Positions 36,578 through 45,417 are shown, numbered from the stretch's first letter. The stretch is 64,000 bases of DNA from Clostridia bacterium (GCA_026000945.1 BNZI01000003.1:1-64000); one strand, 5' to 3'. Program-made: numbers and translations. The notes: generated from the sequence alone by a model not told the origin.

Positions 36578-37072
36578 CTAGGCACCTTCAAAAAGCACAA
36601 CACGATTAGAAACTAAACTTTTTTTAATATCAATCACTCTTTGATTGCTACTACCTTTCCAAGACAAAGACTTATCTTTTAATTTTTCGATAAACTTCCC
36701 GTCTACAACAACATCTGCTTTTCTTATGGGATAAAATTCTTGTATTTCTTCCCAAAGATAACCCGTATAGACCCAAATCGTTTTTTGAGGAAATAACTTT
36801 GAAATTTCTAAAATTAAATCTCCCACTTCTTTCCGGTTATTGAGATGCAGCGGATCTCCACCACTAAAAGTAATGCCAGAAATATACTCCCTAGACAAAA
36901 TTTCAAAAAGTTCTTTTTTCGCATCTTCATCAAAAAGAACTCCTCCATTCGGATCCCAAGTAATCGGATTATGACATCCCGGACAACCATGGCTACATGC
37001 GGCCAACCACAAGACCACTCTCAATCCTGGACCATTTAACATATCATCCTTTGTAATATTGTGATAACGCAT
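36578..37072 (-). CDS. nrdG: anaerobic ribonucleotide reductase activating protein
   Basis: Radical-SAM enzyme generating the glycyl radical on class III ribonucleotide reductase. Cluster motif CSHGCPGC (CxxxCxxC) and the SAM-binding TFSGGDPL are intact. The ATG at 37072 is chosen (AGGAG 5 nt upstream; 164 aa). The substrate gene nrdD, usually adjacent, is not in this window: about 600 bp of repeats and then DUF4234 lie upstream. Confidence 0.95.
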   Translation of the reverse strand: MRYHNITKDDMLNGPGLRVVLWLAACSHGCPGCHNPITWDPNGGVLFDEDAKKELFEILSREYISGITFSGGDPLHLNNRKEVGDLILEISKLFPQKTIWVYTGYLWEEIQEFYPIRKADVVVDGKFIEKLKDKSLSWKGSSNQRVIDIKKSLVSNRVVLFEGA

Positions 37073-37102
37073 AACCACTCCTAATCTAATTAACACAAAG
37101 CT

Positions 37103-37131
37103 AAGCCCCCCATTGATGAAACGGGGGGCTT
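37103..37131. terminator. GC-rich hairpin upstream of nrdG
   Basis: AAGCCCCCC (37103-37111) pairs with GGGGGGCTT (37123-37131). It lies just upstream of the nrdG SD on the - strand; probably the terminator of a unit that used to read into nrdG, or an attenuator. Confidence 0.55.
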
Positions 37132-37195
37132 GCAGTCACTTTCTAAACAATATGCCACGTAAGTAAGAAAATAAGCTACAAGTCTTTCACCAGTA

Positions 37196-37572
37196 CTAGT
37201 GTGTTCATACTACCGCAAGGTGTCTATTTTTTGGTAGACTTCCCTATGATCTGCGTTTAGCCTGTTTCGTATCTCACTTACAGGAGAATATTGATCCATT
37301 TCCCCTCCTACGATGCCTTAAATTCCTTGAAATACTTCCAGTATTTCCGTGTCATCTCTTCGTGTAGGAGAAAAATTATCCACAATATTTATCCATTCAA
37401 AGGTACTTAAACAGGCTCTTAGAAAAACAATACGCAACATTCTACTCACCAGGAAATATGAAACAAGCTCTCCATTTTCTTGAAATATAGATGCTTGTCT
37501 TCAAAATTTTCCTTAAAGAGCGAAAAATTCGCTCAAAATCTGGTCATTTCGAGTAGTGTGAACACACTCTAG
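37196..37572. mobile_element. family A MITE-like element, longest copy
   Basis: 377 bp bounded by CTAGTGTGTTCATACTAC and, inverted, GTAGTGTGAACACACTCTAG. Left arm (CCGCAAGGTGTC), two core segments (around CTTGAAATACTTCCAGTATT and around GGTACTTAAACAGGCTCTT) and the right arm (GCTCAAAATCTGGTCATTTC) all match other copies. It has no coding capacity and lies between nrdG and DUF4234. Confidence 0.8.
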
Positions 37573-37701
37573 ATTATACGCCCTAGAGTAAATGAAAGCA
37601 ACTTTGCAAGCCCCAGAAAGAGAAGAGTTTTACTCATCACTTAAAACGCTTAAAACCTATTGATTATCTATGAACAAAGAGAATTTACGGTAGATGAGAG
37701 A
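37573..37701. other. short gap after family A element
   Basis: 129 bp with no gene or clear signal; the 605 bp nrdG-DUF4234 gap is otherwise filled by the hairpin at 37103 and the family A element. Confidence 0.4.
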
Positions 37702-38121
37702 TTATAGATTCTTAGTCTGTATCCTGTTTTCCTCATCATGCAATATATTGTATTTATCTGCCATTTCATTGAAATTATAGAACAAAATATACCAACCGAT
37801 TATCGTTCCAATACCAAAACAAAAACTACCTATTGTCATCCACAATAGTACCGTTCCCCCTCCATCATCAAAACACAAATCATATTTTGGAGCATTCGCT
37901 TGTAAACGCTGAGCCACTTGATAAATCATTACCAAACCGTATACACCACAAGTCAACACACTTAATAAGAAAATTTTCCAAAAATCAGGTATGCTGTTTC
38001 CATCACCCTCACACATTTTATTTATCTCTTCCACTGATTGATGAAGAATATAAAAGCTATAGATTCCACAAGTAATCAGAGAATAAAAAATAAATTTTAG
38101 CAAACTCTTTTGCTTAATCAT
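37702..38121 (-). CDS. DUF4234 membrane protein
   Basis: 139 aa from the ATG at 38121 (AAAGGAG 9 nt upstream; the ATG at 38127 is only 3 nt from it). About four membrane segments. ITCGIYSFYILHQSVEEIN and LTCGVYGLVMIYQVAQRL are two copies of the DUF4234 signature. Function unknown. Its 5' leader is the GC-rich structured region described next; DUF2752 and fabV lie upstream on the same strand. Confidence 0.88.
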   Translation of the reverse strand: MIKQKSLLKFIFYSLITCGIYSFYILHQSVEEINKMCEGDGNSIPDFWKIFLLSVLTCGVYGLVMIYQVAQRLQANAPKYDLCFDDGGGTVLLWMTIGSFCFGIGTIIGWYILFYNFNEMADKYNILHDEENRIQTKNL

Positions 38122-38127
38122 GCCCAT

Positions 38128-38323
38128 TGACTCCTTTAACTGCTCACTCGCAACAGTTTCAAAGCTCCTACTATGTGGACCGCAGCCCCCCCATGGGGGC
38201 TCTCATTCAAGACTCTCAACCGAACCCGCATACCACAAGCTATCCCCGTGCGCCTCACAGTTTTATCTTAATTCGTCCTGCCACCTTAGATGTCTCAAAC
38301 TTTTTAGTAATTTGAGTTAGATT
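38128..38323 (-). ncRNA. GC-rich, structured-looking leader of DUF4234 (candidate RNA element)
   Basis: About 190 bp with clearly higher GC than its surroundings. A 7-bp stem AGCCCCC/GGGGGCT (38184-38190/38195-38201) has a CCAT loop, and there are further complementary pieces such as GCGCACGGGG against TATGCGGG. On the - strand it runs into the SD and start codon of DUF4234. Short frames on the + strand look non-coding. It could be a cis-regulatory RNA, an sRNA, or a fragment of a group II intron or other mobile element. I do not recognise a known class. Confidence 0.4.
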
Positions 38324-38758
38324 TTAGTGTATACCAAAAGATACTTGATAGACCTCAATACCTTTGCTCACGAAATAGTAAAACAAGCCATTTTGTATAT
38401 TTTTCTGTAATACAGAAGAATTTGCCATGCGGTAAAAATATACGATAAAAAAAGCAGCAATTCCTAATAAATAAAAGATTTCATTTGGATGTCTAGCTTT
38501 TCTTTCTTTGTACTGGATTTGTTGCTTTTTTCCAAATGCTAAACCTGCATAAACAGGAACTGTCCAAAAAAGTGGATGGTAGAAAAATGCCTGATGGATA
38601 TTTCCCCGAAGTGCAAATAACCAAGCTCTGCTCATTCCGCAACCTGGACAGGAAAATCCTGTGAGATATAAAAAAATACAAGCATATCCTGTAAGTTTCC
38701 AAAAACAAAAATAAGTAATAAAACAAAGACAAAAAGCGATTTGCTTTTGCTTAAGCAA
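38324..38758 (-). CDS. DUF2752 membrane protein
   Basis: 144 aa, TTG start at 38758 with GAGGT 7 nt upstream; the start is 3 nt after the fabV stop, so it is read with fabV. Two to three membrane segments. CPGCGMSRAWLFALRG and AFFYHPLFW are the DUF2752 hallmark, including the Cys pair. Function unknown. Confidence 0.88.
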   Translation of the reverse strand: MLKQKQIAFCLCFITYFCFWKLTGYACIFLYLTGFSCPGCGMSRAWLFALRGNIHQAFFYHPLFWTVPVYAGLAFGKKQQIQYKERKARHPNEIFYLLGIAAFFIVYFYRMANSSVLQKNIQNGLFYYFVSKGIEVYQVSFGIH

Positions 38759-38761
38759 TGC

Positions 38762-39925
38762 TTAAACCTCTGTTTCCTGATTATAATCTATTCCTGGCAT
38801 AAAAAAGCCAAACAGATGGTAAAAGTCATCCCAATATCCTTTGGTATCTGCTAACTCATGTAAATTATCTTCATTGACCTGCTGCCATAAAGCATCTACT
38901 TCCGCTTGTACATCTTGCCTCATCTCGTAATCATCCATACGAATTCTTGACTCTTCATCTAATTCTAAAGTTTTTTCTGGAAGTAATTTATCCAAAAATA
39001 AACGTCCCATCTGTCCGATGCAATCTTCATGTAGTCCCTTTTTCTTCATTACTCGGTAAAGTAATGCAAAATATAAGGGGACAATAGGAATTGCACTACT
39101 TGCTTGTGTAACCAAGGCTTTATTTACACAAATATACGCTTGCAAATCCAAAGAAGAAAAACTTTTTCTGATGTTTTTTGCTGTTTCTTGTAAATCTTCT
39201 TTAGCCTGTCCTATAGTACCTTGATAATATACCGGATAGGTTCTTTCTGGTCCAATGTAGGAATATGCCAATGTCATAGCATGATGGGATAGAACCTTTG
39301 CTTTCTCCAAAGCTTCTATCCAAAGCATCCAATCTTCTCCACCCATGACTTTTTTTGTGCCTTGAATTTCCTCTTCACTAGCTGGCTCAATAGTAGCTGT
39401 AATCAGTTTATCCTTTTCCAAATCCCAACTTTTTTCAGTAAATGGTTTTCCAATCGTCCTGAGTGTGGACTGATAAACTGTTCCATCTTCCATAACACGC
39501 TTAGGAGCAGCTAAGCTGTAAATGACTAAATCCACTGTACCTAAATCTTCTCGAATCGTTTGTATTGTTTTTTCTTTAATTTCTTTAGAAAAAGCATCGC
39601 CATTAATGGACTTTGCATATAATCCTTGTGCATGAGCAAAATCTTCAAAGGCTTTTGTATTGTACCAACCTGCTGTAGCTGTCCTTTTTCCATTGCTTTC
39701 TTTCTCGTACATCACACCCAAAGTCGCACTACCCAAACCAAAAGCTGTACTGATGCGAGAAGCCAAACCATACCCAGTAGAAGCACCGATAATCAAAACA
39801 TTTTTTGCACCTGTCTTTTTTCCTAGTGAACGTATATATTCTATTTGGCGGCGTACGTTTTCCTTACAACCCACAGGATGCGCCGTAGTACAAATAAAGC
39901 CTTTTGTTTTTGGCTGGATAATCAT
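38762..39925 (-). CDS. fabV: trans-2-enoyl-ACP/CoA reductase FabV
   Basis: NADH-dependent enoyl reductase (FabV/Ter family), acting in fatty acid synthesis or crotonyl-CoA reduction to butyryl-CoA. 387 aa. The catalytic Y233-x8-K242 motif and the GASTGYGLASR nucleotide loop are visible. AAGGAG lies 7-8 nt before the ATG. Family members tolerate triclosan. Whether its main role here is ACP or CoA cannot be told from sequence. Confidence 0.95.
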   Translation of the reverse strand: MIIQPKTKGFICTTAHPVGCKENVRRQIEYIRSLGKKTGAKNVLIIGASTGYGLASRISTAFGLGSATLGVMYEKESNGKRTATAGWYNTKAFEDFAHAQGLYAKSINGDAFSKEIKEKTIQTIREDLGTVDLVIYSLAAPKRVMEDGTVYQSTLRTIGKPFTEKSWDLEKDKLITATIEPASEEEIQGTKKVMGGEDWMLWIEALEKAKVLSHHAMTLAYSYIGPERTYPVYYQGTIGQAKEDLQETAKNIRKSFSSLDLQAYICVNKALVTQASSAIPIVPLYFALLYRVMKKKGLHEDCIGQMGRLFLDKLLPEKTLELDEESRIRMDDYEMRQDVQAEVDALWQQVNEDNLHELADTKGYWDDFYHLFGFFMPGIDYNQETEV

Positions 39926-40342
39926 GTTGACTGAACTCCTTATCTTCCCATTTTTTCAAAACAATTTTCCTTTGTGACAAACTAAAATTTAAGTACAGAG
40001 ATTAAACCTCATCAAACAATTTGATTTGGTTCCTTATTCTTTTATTTTCTTAAGACACGTTTCCTTTTGTGACAAAACAAAACTTAAGCAGAAGGAATTC
40101 AACTTTAACAACTCCCCACGTCTAAAGACAATATATTTTAAAGTCTGCATCTATTGCAATCAAGAAAAACTATCTACCCTAGACTCTCTAATAAGCATAT
40201 ATTCCCGCTATCTTGCGGAAAATAAACATTGTACATCGCTTCGCTCTATCATGTAAAGGAAAGCGCATAAGTACGTAACAAAGGATTCTCTCCATATTTT
40301 AGCATAGACCAAATAGATGTCAAGAACAAAGACGACGTATAA
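39926..40342. other. fabV upstream region with imperfect 94-bp direct repeats
   Basis: 417 bp without a convincing gene. TTTCCTTTGTGACAAACTAA (39966) recurs as TTTCCTTTTGTGACAAAACA (40060), each followed by a TTAAG-containing segment; offset 94 bp. Being upstream of fabV it could hold duplicated operators, but no known FapR/FabT box was recognised. Confidence 0.45.
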
Positions 40343-41062
40343 TCATTTTTCTAAATCGTGGTCTTCTTTTTTCATTTCAATAAGCAAAATATGGGCTTGC
40401 TCCATCGCTTGGATATTCAGCTCTTCTTCTACTGTTTCCATTCCATCTCGGGCTTCTAATACTTGTCCGTTAATTTTTGCTTTTCCTTCAATCAGTACAA
40501 AATAAGCTTGTCTGCCTTTTTGTACAACAAAATTTAATTCTTTTCCACTTGAAATTTCTGTGACATACAGATTGATATCCGCATGGATTTGAATCGGTGC
40601 TTCCCCATTTTCTTTACTACCAGCAATCCTCATCCATTGATCAATTCTATCTTCCCAAGCAAAAGTTTGATCTCCATAATTTGGTTTATAACCTTTTTGA
40701 TCAGGAAAAATCCAAATTTGTAGCAAACGTAATACATGATTTTTGGATAAATTATATTCACTATGCCAAACTCCCGTACCTGCACTCATGTATTGTGCTT
40801 GCCCTCGTGTTAATGTTCGTTGATAGCCCATACTATCTTTATGGGTCAATTCACCTTTTATTATATAAGAAATAATTTCCATATCTTGGTGAGGATGAGT
40901 ATCAAAACCGGTGCCTGGCTGTATCTCATCATCATTAATTACTCGCAAAACGCCAAACTGAACATTATCCGGATGATAATACTCTGCAAAAGAAAAGTGA
41001 AAATGACTATCTAGCCACCCTTGTTTTGAACGTCCCATCTGTTTATGGTCAATATATCGCAT
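40343..41062 (-). CDS. pirin family bicupin protein
   Basis: 239 aa, YhhW-like. N-terminal cupin with the HPHQDMEIISYIIKGELTH metal-binding block and the SAGTGVWHSEYN segment. E. coli YhhW has quercetinase activity in vitro, but the physiological role is unclear. GGAGG lies upstream of the ATG. Monocistronic. Confidence 0.92.
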   Translation of the reverse strand: MRYIDHKQMGRSKQGWLDSHFHFSFAEYYHPDNVQFGVLRVINDDEIQPGTGFDTHPHQDMEIISYIIKGELTHKDSMGYQRTLTRGQAQYMSAGTGVWHSEYNLSKNHVLRLLQIWIFPDQKGYKPNYGDQTFAWEDRIDQWMRIAGSKENGEAPIQIHADINLYVTEISSGKELNFVVQKGRQAYFVLIEGKAKINGQVLEARDGMETVEEELNIQAMEQAHILLIEMKKEDHDLEK

Positions 41063-41440
41063 GATCTTTTCCTCCTATTTAAACAATTAATCAATTAAAG
41101 CCCTAATAAGCCAAACAAATTTGAGAACCTTTTTACTCATCCTAAACAAAGAAATTTTTACATATTCTTTTCTCAGAACCTTTTTTCATCTCTCCAGACA
41201 TCGTAAGAGGTAGAGGTACACTCTACCATGATGACAAAGTTAATCATGGTTCACCAATTAAATCCACAAAAACCTGCTAAATAAGATGAATCAGTCTAGT
41301 CCTTAATCGCTATTTTACTTAATCAGTAAATGACAGCGAAAAAGTTACCACGGATCAATTCGACTAAAATGATGTGCACATCGTTATGCTAGCGTTTATG
41401 TTTATCTCACCAGATTCTACCATAAATTTACCTTACAGGC
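41063..41440. other. 378 bp intergenic with family B relic
   Basis: No gene. 41221-41262 (CTCTACCATGATGACAAAGT, TAATCATGGTTCACCAATT) is a single diverged family B unit; the rest is unassigned. Confidence 0.5.
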
Positions 41441-42808
41441 TTAAGGCGCATTAGAGTAAGAAGTCACCAGTGAACGTAAAGGGTCCATCACTTCTACCGC
41501 ATCATATAAATCTAAATACTCTTCCCGATGATTACGCAAGGTTGTCCCATCCGGATGGCGACGATCCATAAAAATAACAGAAAAACGATTATTCATATCC
41601 ACATAAGATTCTTTTCCTACCGAACAAAACAAACGAAAGTTTTTCCCGATCAGATACTCCATCTTCTGTCTATCATTTTGCGGATCTGCTCCATAGGGAT
41701 AAAGTAAAATATTTGTTGAGCCAATCAGCGGTTCGACTTCACTTTGCCAGCGATCCGCATCACTCTTTAATTTTTCCAAAGAAATGTTGACCAAATTAGG
41801 ATGTCCAAACGTATGACTAGCAAAATCCCAGCCTGTTGCTTTTAATTGATGAATAATAGGGCGCACAGACTCTATTTCGCTTTGTCGATTAGGTGAATCC
41901 CCAAAAGTATGATAACCTAAAATCCCTTCAAAACCAGTTAAACCTATGGTTCCTTTTGCACCCTTCCAAGAAAAATCAGGATGGGTTTTCACAAATTCAT
42001 TCAAGATGGTAATCACATCTCTTTCTTTACTGATTTGTATACGACCTTGCTGATCTATGGAATAATCCCAAATTTCCTGATCTTCTCCTAAAATAATTTT
42101 ATGAACAATGCCACTTTCCCTCATGTATTGATAATAATTCACATCATCATAAGAAATGACTAAAGGCTTTTTTCCTTTAGGTAACATCAGTTTTTTTCTA
42201 AGCATTTTTCGGCTTCCATTGCTTTCCTGCTCTTGATAAATATCTGATAAATGCACTAAGATAAAGTCTTTTTGATAAATACTATTTAACATTTTTTTAT
42301 ACTCACTTACCGTAACCATCCAAGAATCAAGATCTTTTGCATCTTTTCTCTTGAATGCCACTTCTGGATCATAAATGAGTGGATGAAAAAAAATATGCTC
42401 TACTCTACCCGTAAATTCTACGAGTTCAGCACTGCTTTGTAAATCAATATCTTCTCCCACATCTTGAAATTTTTTTTCATTTAGCTGATTCGCTGGCGCA
42501 GACTGTGGTATGCTTTGTGTAGCTACACTATGTGAAACATCCCATTGCTCTAAATCAAATAGCTGATTTTCCGAAACAGATTGTGATACACTTTGTGTAA
42601 CTGTACTATGTGAAAAGTCCCACTGCTCTAAGTTAAACGCAACACTTTCTTCTACTAAAGTACTATTTTTCATCGTTATGGGTGTGTTTTCTGCCAACTT
42701 GTTTTTCCCTAGGGTCAAACCCATAACAACCACCATAGTAATAAACGCAACATAAGGTAAACAGTTCCAAAAACGCTTTGTCCATGATTTTTTTCTTCTC
42801 TTTTCCAT
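41441..42808 (-). CDS. exported polysaccharide deacetylase-like protein
   Basis: 455 aa. N-terminal membrane anchor (about 17-34), then a linker with a 26-residue tandem duplication (58-83 and 84-109, LEQWDFSHS / LEQWDVSHS), then a NodB-like domain (about 210-430): ISYDDVNYYQYM carries the Asp pair and SHTFGHPN the His pair. Predicted to deacetylate a cell-envelope polysaccharide; divergence of motif 1 from TFDDG leaves activity uncertain. AAAGGAG lies upstream of the ATG. Confidence 0.85.
   Translation of the reverse strand: MEKRRKKSWTKRFWNCLPYVAFITMVVVMGLTLGKNKLAENTPITMKNSTLVEESVAFNLEQWDFSHSTVTQSVSQSVSENQLFDLEQWDVSHSVATQSIPQSAPANQLNEKKFQDVGEDIDLQSSAELVEFTGRVEHIFFHPLIYDPEVAFKRKDAKDLDSWMVTVSEYKKMLNSIYQKDFILVHLSDIYQEQESNGSRKMLRKKLMLPKGKKPLVISYDDVNYYQYMRESGIVHKIILGEDQEIWDYSIDQQGRIQISKERDVITILNEFVKTHPDFSWKGAKGTIGLTGFEGILGYHTFGDSPNRQSEIESVRPIIHQLKATGWDFASHTFGHPNLVNISLEKLKSDADRWQSEVEPLIGSTNILLYPYGADPQNDRQKMEYLIGKNFRLFCSVGKESYVDMNNRFSVIFMDRRHPDGTTLRNHREEYLDLYDAVEVMDPLRSLVTSYSNAP
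42482..42637. repeat. 78-bp in-frame tandem duplication in the deacetylase gene
   Basis: Two adjacent 78-bp units encode residues 58-83 and 84-109. They are similar but not identical, so the duplication is not very recent. Confidence 0.8.
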
Positions 42809-42856
42809 ATATAATCACTCCTTTGTTATTCATCAAACCCGCCAAAGGACTTTTTT

Positions 42857-42960
42857 CTAGGACGTGTTTCCTTAACCAAAATACCTAGATTTTATGTAGA
42901 TTTTCCATCCCGCAAGGCAAATTTTTGCCGGCATCTTTACACATTTCAAGACAATTTAAC
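42857..42960. repeat. family A right-end copy, inverted
   Basis: CTAGGACGTGTTTCC, then AGATTTTATGTAGATTTTCC, then CGCAAGGCAAATTTTTG and CATTTCAAG. This is the reverse complement of the right arm at 52915-53020. Lies between spoIVA and the deacetylase. Confidence 0.7.
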
Positions 42961-43028
42961 TGCCATTGAATATCAGAAAAAGAAGCCGTTGATATTCCGG
43001 CCTCTTTTCACTTTAATTATATAGTGTA

Positions 43029-44504
43029 TCAAATAATAATGCAAATCATACCGCCATTGCTATCGTTAATAATCTTTTGTAAAGCCTCACCTAATTTCAT
43101 TTGGCAATCATCCGTCATTTGTGATATTTTCGTGTGGATTCCGTCATCTACAATTTGCTCAATGGACTTACCAAAAATATTTGTTTCCCATATACCTGCA
43201 TCACTATTATTGGAATTTTCTTTGATATAAGCGATCAAATCTTCGGCTTGTTGTTCATTACCCACTATAGGCGCAATCTCTGTTTCAATAAACGCTTTAA
43301 TCAAATGAATAGACGGAGCCTGCGCTTTCATTTTAACGCCATATTTATTGCCATGTTTAATCACAGAAGGTTCATCCAGCAAAATCTCTGTCCGTTCTGG
43401 ATGTACCACACCGTAACCTTTCGCTCTCACTGCATCCATAGCATTTTGCACTCTTTGGTATTCTACACGCATTTTTGCCAATTCACAGATCGTTTTCATA
43501 AGCTGATACTCACCATGAATTTCCGTACCCAAACAATCACTCAAAATTTGATAGTAGTATTTATCATCTACATCCACTTGAATGGAAATACTGCCATTTG
43601 AAAGTTCTAAACGATTGATCTTCATGTTTTTAATATTTTCATTATCCCATACTAAATCCTTACTATATACATCTTTCATATAGGTAATATTTTCTAGTAA
43701 ATTTCTTACTGCTGTAATCATTTCAGCTTTCAACCAATGCGAATTTGTTTGAATTTCTAACCATTTTGGAATATGGAAGTCCACTTCTGTAACAGGAAAC
43801 TCTAGTAATACTTTTTCCATTATTTGGTTTATATCTTCTTTTTTTAACTGCTCACAATTGACCGGTAAAACATTCACGTTATATTGCTCTTCTATTTCTT
43901 TTGCCAAAGCAGCCGTATCTTCCGAATAAGGTTTAATCGAATTGAGTAAAACAATAAACGGTTTCCCTATTTTTTTCAGCTCTGAAATTGTTTTTTCTTC
44001 TGCGGCTATGTACTGAGAACGTTTAAGTTCTCCAAAAGAACCGTCGGTAGTCACCACAACACCTATTGTAGAATGGTCATGGATAACCTTTTTTGTTCCA
44101 ATTTCTGCCGCTTGTGTAAAAGGAACTTCATAATCAAACCATGGCGTACGTACTAGTCTTTCGCTATCGTTTTCAATATGCCCTGCTGCTCCTTCTACCA
44201 TATAACCTACACAGTCAATTAAACGCACTTTAACTTCCAAATCTGGACTAATGGCGATTTCTGCAGCTTCTTTTGGGATAAATTTAGGTTCTGTAGTCAT
44301 AATCATTTTTCCTGCCGCCGACTGTGGCAATTCATCTCTGGTTCTTTCTCTGCTGTGTACGTCCTCTATTGCGGGCAGAACCAATAAATCCATAAATCGC
44401 TTAATGAAAGTAGATTTTCCTGTTCTGACTGGTCCAACTACTCCCAAATAGATTTCTCCATTGGTTCTTGCTTTAATGTCATGATATACGTGAAAATTAT
44501 CCAC
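43029..44504 (-). CDS. spoIVA: stage IV sporulation protein A
   Basis: ATPase that polymerises on the forespore surface as the base of the spore coat, made in the mother cell. A GTG start at 44504 is chosen: AAAGG lies 9 nt upstream and the protein then begins VDNFHVYHDIK, like homologues (491 aa; B. subtilis 492). Walker A GPVRTGKST, the C-terminal region and the hydrophobic final residues (GGMICIII) are typical. A SigE-like promoter lies upstream at 44560-44588. Confidence 0.97.
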   Translation of the reverse strand: MDNFHVYHDIKARTNGEIYLGVVGPVRTGKSTFIKRFMDLLVLPAIEDVHSRERTRDELPQSAAGKMIMTTEPKFIPKEAAEIAISPDLEVKVRLIDCVGYMVEGAAGHIENDSERLVRTPWFDYEVPFTQAAEIGTKKVIHDHSTIGVVVTTDGSFGELKRSQYIAAEEKTISELKKIGKPFIVLLNSIKPYSEDTAALAKEIEEQYNVNVLPVNCEQLKKEDINQIMEKVLLEFPVTEVDFHIPKWLEIQTNSHWLKAEMITAVRNLLENITYMKDVYSKDLVWDNENIKNMKINRLELSNGSISIQVDVDDKYYYQILSDCLGTEIHGEYQLMKTICELAKMRVEYQRVQNAMDAVRAKGYGVVHPERTEILLDEPSVIKHGNKYGVKMKAQAPSIHLIKAFIETEIAPIVGNEQQAEDLIAYIKENSNNSDAGIWETNIFGKSIEQIVDDGIHTKISQMTDDCQMKLGEALQKIINDSNGGMICIII

Positions 44505-44559
44505 TTCCTCACCCTTTCCCTGTATTAATTGATTAAGACGATATCTCTCGTTTACTAAA

Positions 44560-44588
44560 AATATATGCAAAAAATAAAAGCCTATTCC
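44560..44588 (-). promoter_or_regulatory. candidate SigE promoter of spoIVA
   Basis: On the - strand, GGAATAGG is followed about 13 nt later by CATATATT, close to the SigE -10 consensus CATACAHT. About 55 nt upstream of the spoIVA GTG, which is a SigE-dependent gene in B. subtilis. Confidence 0.4.
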
Positions 44589-44621
44589 TCTTTACTTAAG
44601 AAAAAATGATGAAGATGTTAT

Positions 44622-45398
44622 CTAACGCCACTCTAATTCATCTCTTAAATCCATCAACTGACCTAAGTGCTTATTGGCAGATATTTGATAAAATTTCTTT
44701 TGCAAAGCAAATAGTTCTTCTTCCGGATAACTTCCTGCCAAACGTTCCAAATGCTCCAATATTTCTTGAATCAATTTGGATTTTCTTCGGTATAAATTTT
44801 GTGCATGAACAACTTCCTCCCGAATTGCCGACATCTCATCATCCAGAGAAAAAACAAATTTAGCAGCGGCATTCAGTCTCTTCCTCAACAGTGGAGGGAT
44901 ATGGTCAGAATATTTATACTGCAAAGAATGTTCAATCACTGCCCAAAAATCCATTGCTAGAGTACGAATTTGTATTTCCGCCAAAATTTTTTTTGCCCCT
45001 TGCCTCGTTTGCACTTCATACTGAATAACCAAATGGTAACTACGATATCCACTCGGTTTACTTTGCTCAATATAATTCTTTTCCTTGATAATCTCCATAT
45101 CTTTACGTTCTCGAATAATTTCAATTACTTTCCCAATATCTTCTACAAATTGGCACATCAAACGTATTCCTGCAATATCTTCTATTTCTTTTTCTATTTC
45201 TTCAAAAGAAACTTGTTTGCGCTTTACTTTATCTAAAATACTAGAAACTGCCTTGACTCTACCTTGTACACTCTCTATCGGGGAATAGTCCCCCCATTCC
45301 CGATGTTCCCGAATAATATAATTAAACTTAATCTGCAATTCCTCTACTGCCAAATCGTACGGCATTAATTTTTCTCGCCACAGATGTAATTTCATCAT
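44622..45398 (-). CDS. small alarmone synthetase (RelQ/YjbM-like GTP pyrophosphokinase)
   Basis: 258 aa from the ATG at 45398 (AGAGGTAGG upstream; the ATG at 45440 overlaps the M23 gene). A RelA/SpoT synthetase domain only (DIAGIRLMCQFVEDI, KPSGYRSYHLVI, EIQIRTLAMDFWAVIEH) without an HD hydrolase, TGS or ACT domain. Makes (p)ppGpp/pGpp in the cytoplasm. Read with the upstream M23 gene. Confidence 0.93.
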   Translation of the reverse strand: MMKLHLWREKLMPYDLAVEELQIKFNYIIREHREWGDYSPIESVQGRVKAVSSILDKVKRKQVSFEEIEKEIEDIAGIRLMCQFVEDIGKVIEIIRERKDMEIIKEKNYIEQSKPSGYRSYHLVIQYEVQTRQGAKKILAEIQIRTLAMDFWAVIEHSLQYKYSDHIPPLLRKRLNAAAKFVFSLDDEMSAIREEVVHAQNLYRRKSKLIQEILEHLERLAGSYPEEELFALQKKFYQISANKHLGQLMDLRDELEWR

Positions 45399-45417
45399 GA
45401 TTTGCCTACCTCTACCT

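Noticed and set aside
38120-38320. Overlapping + strand frames over the GC-rich leader
   Set aside because: Two frames of similar length occupy the same DNA, neither has an SD, and their composition is low-complexity. The region is better read as structured non-coding DNA.
40026-40256. 76-codon + frame upstream of fabV
   Set aside because: No SD and no recognisable domain; it spans the 94-bp direct repeats in non-coding DNA.
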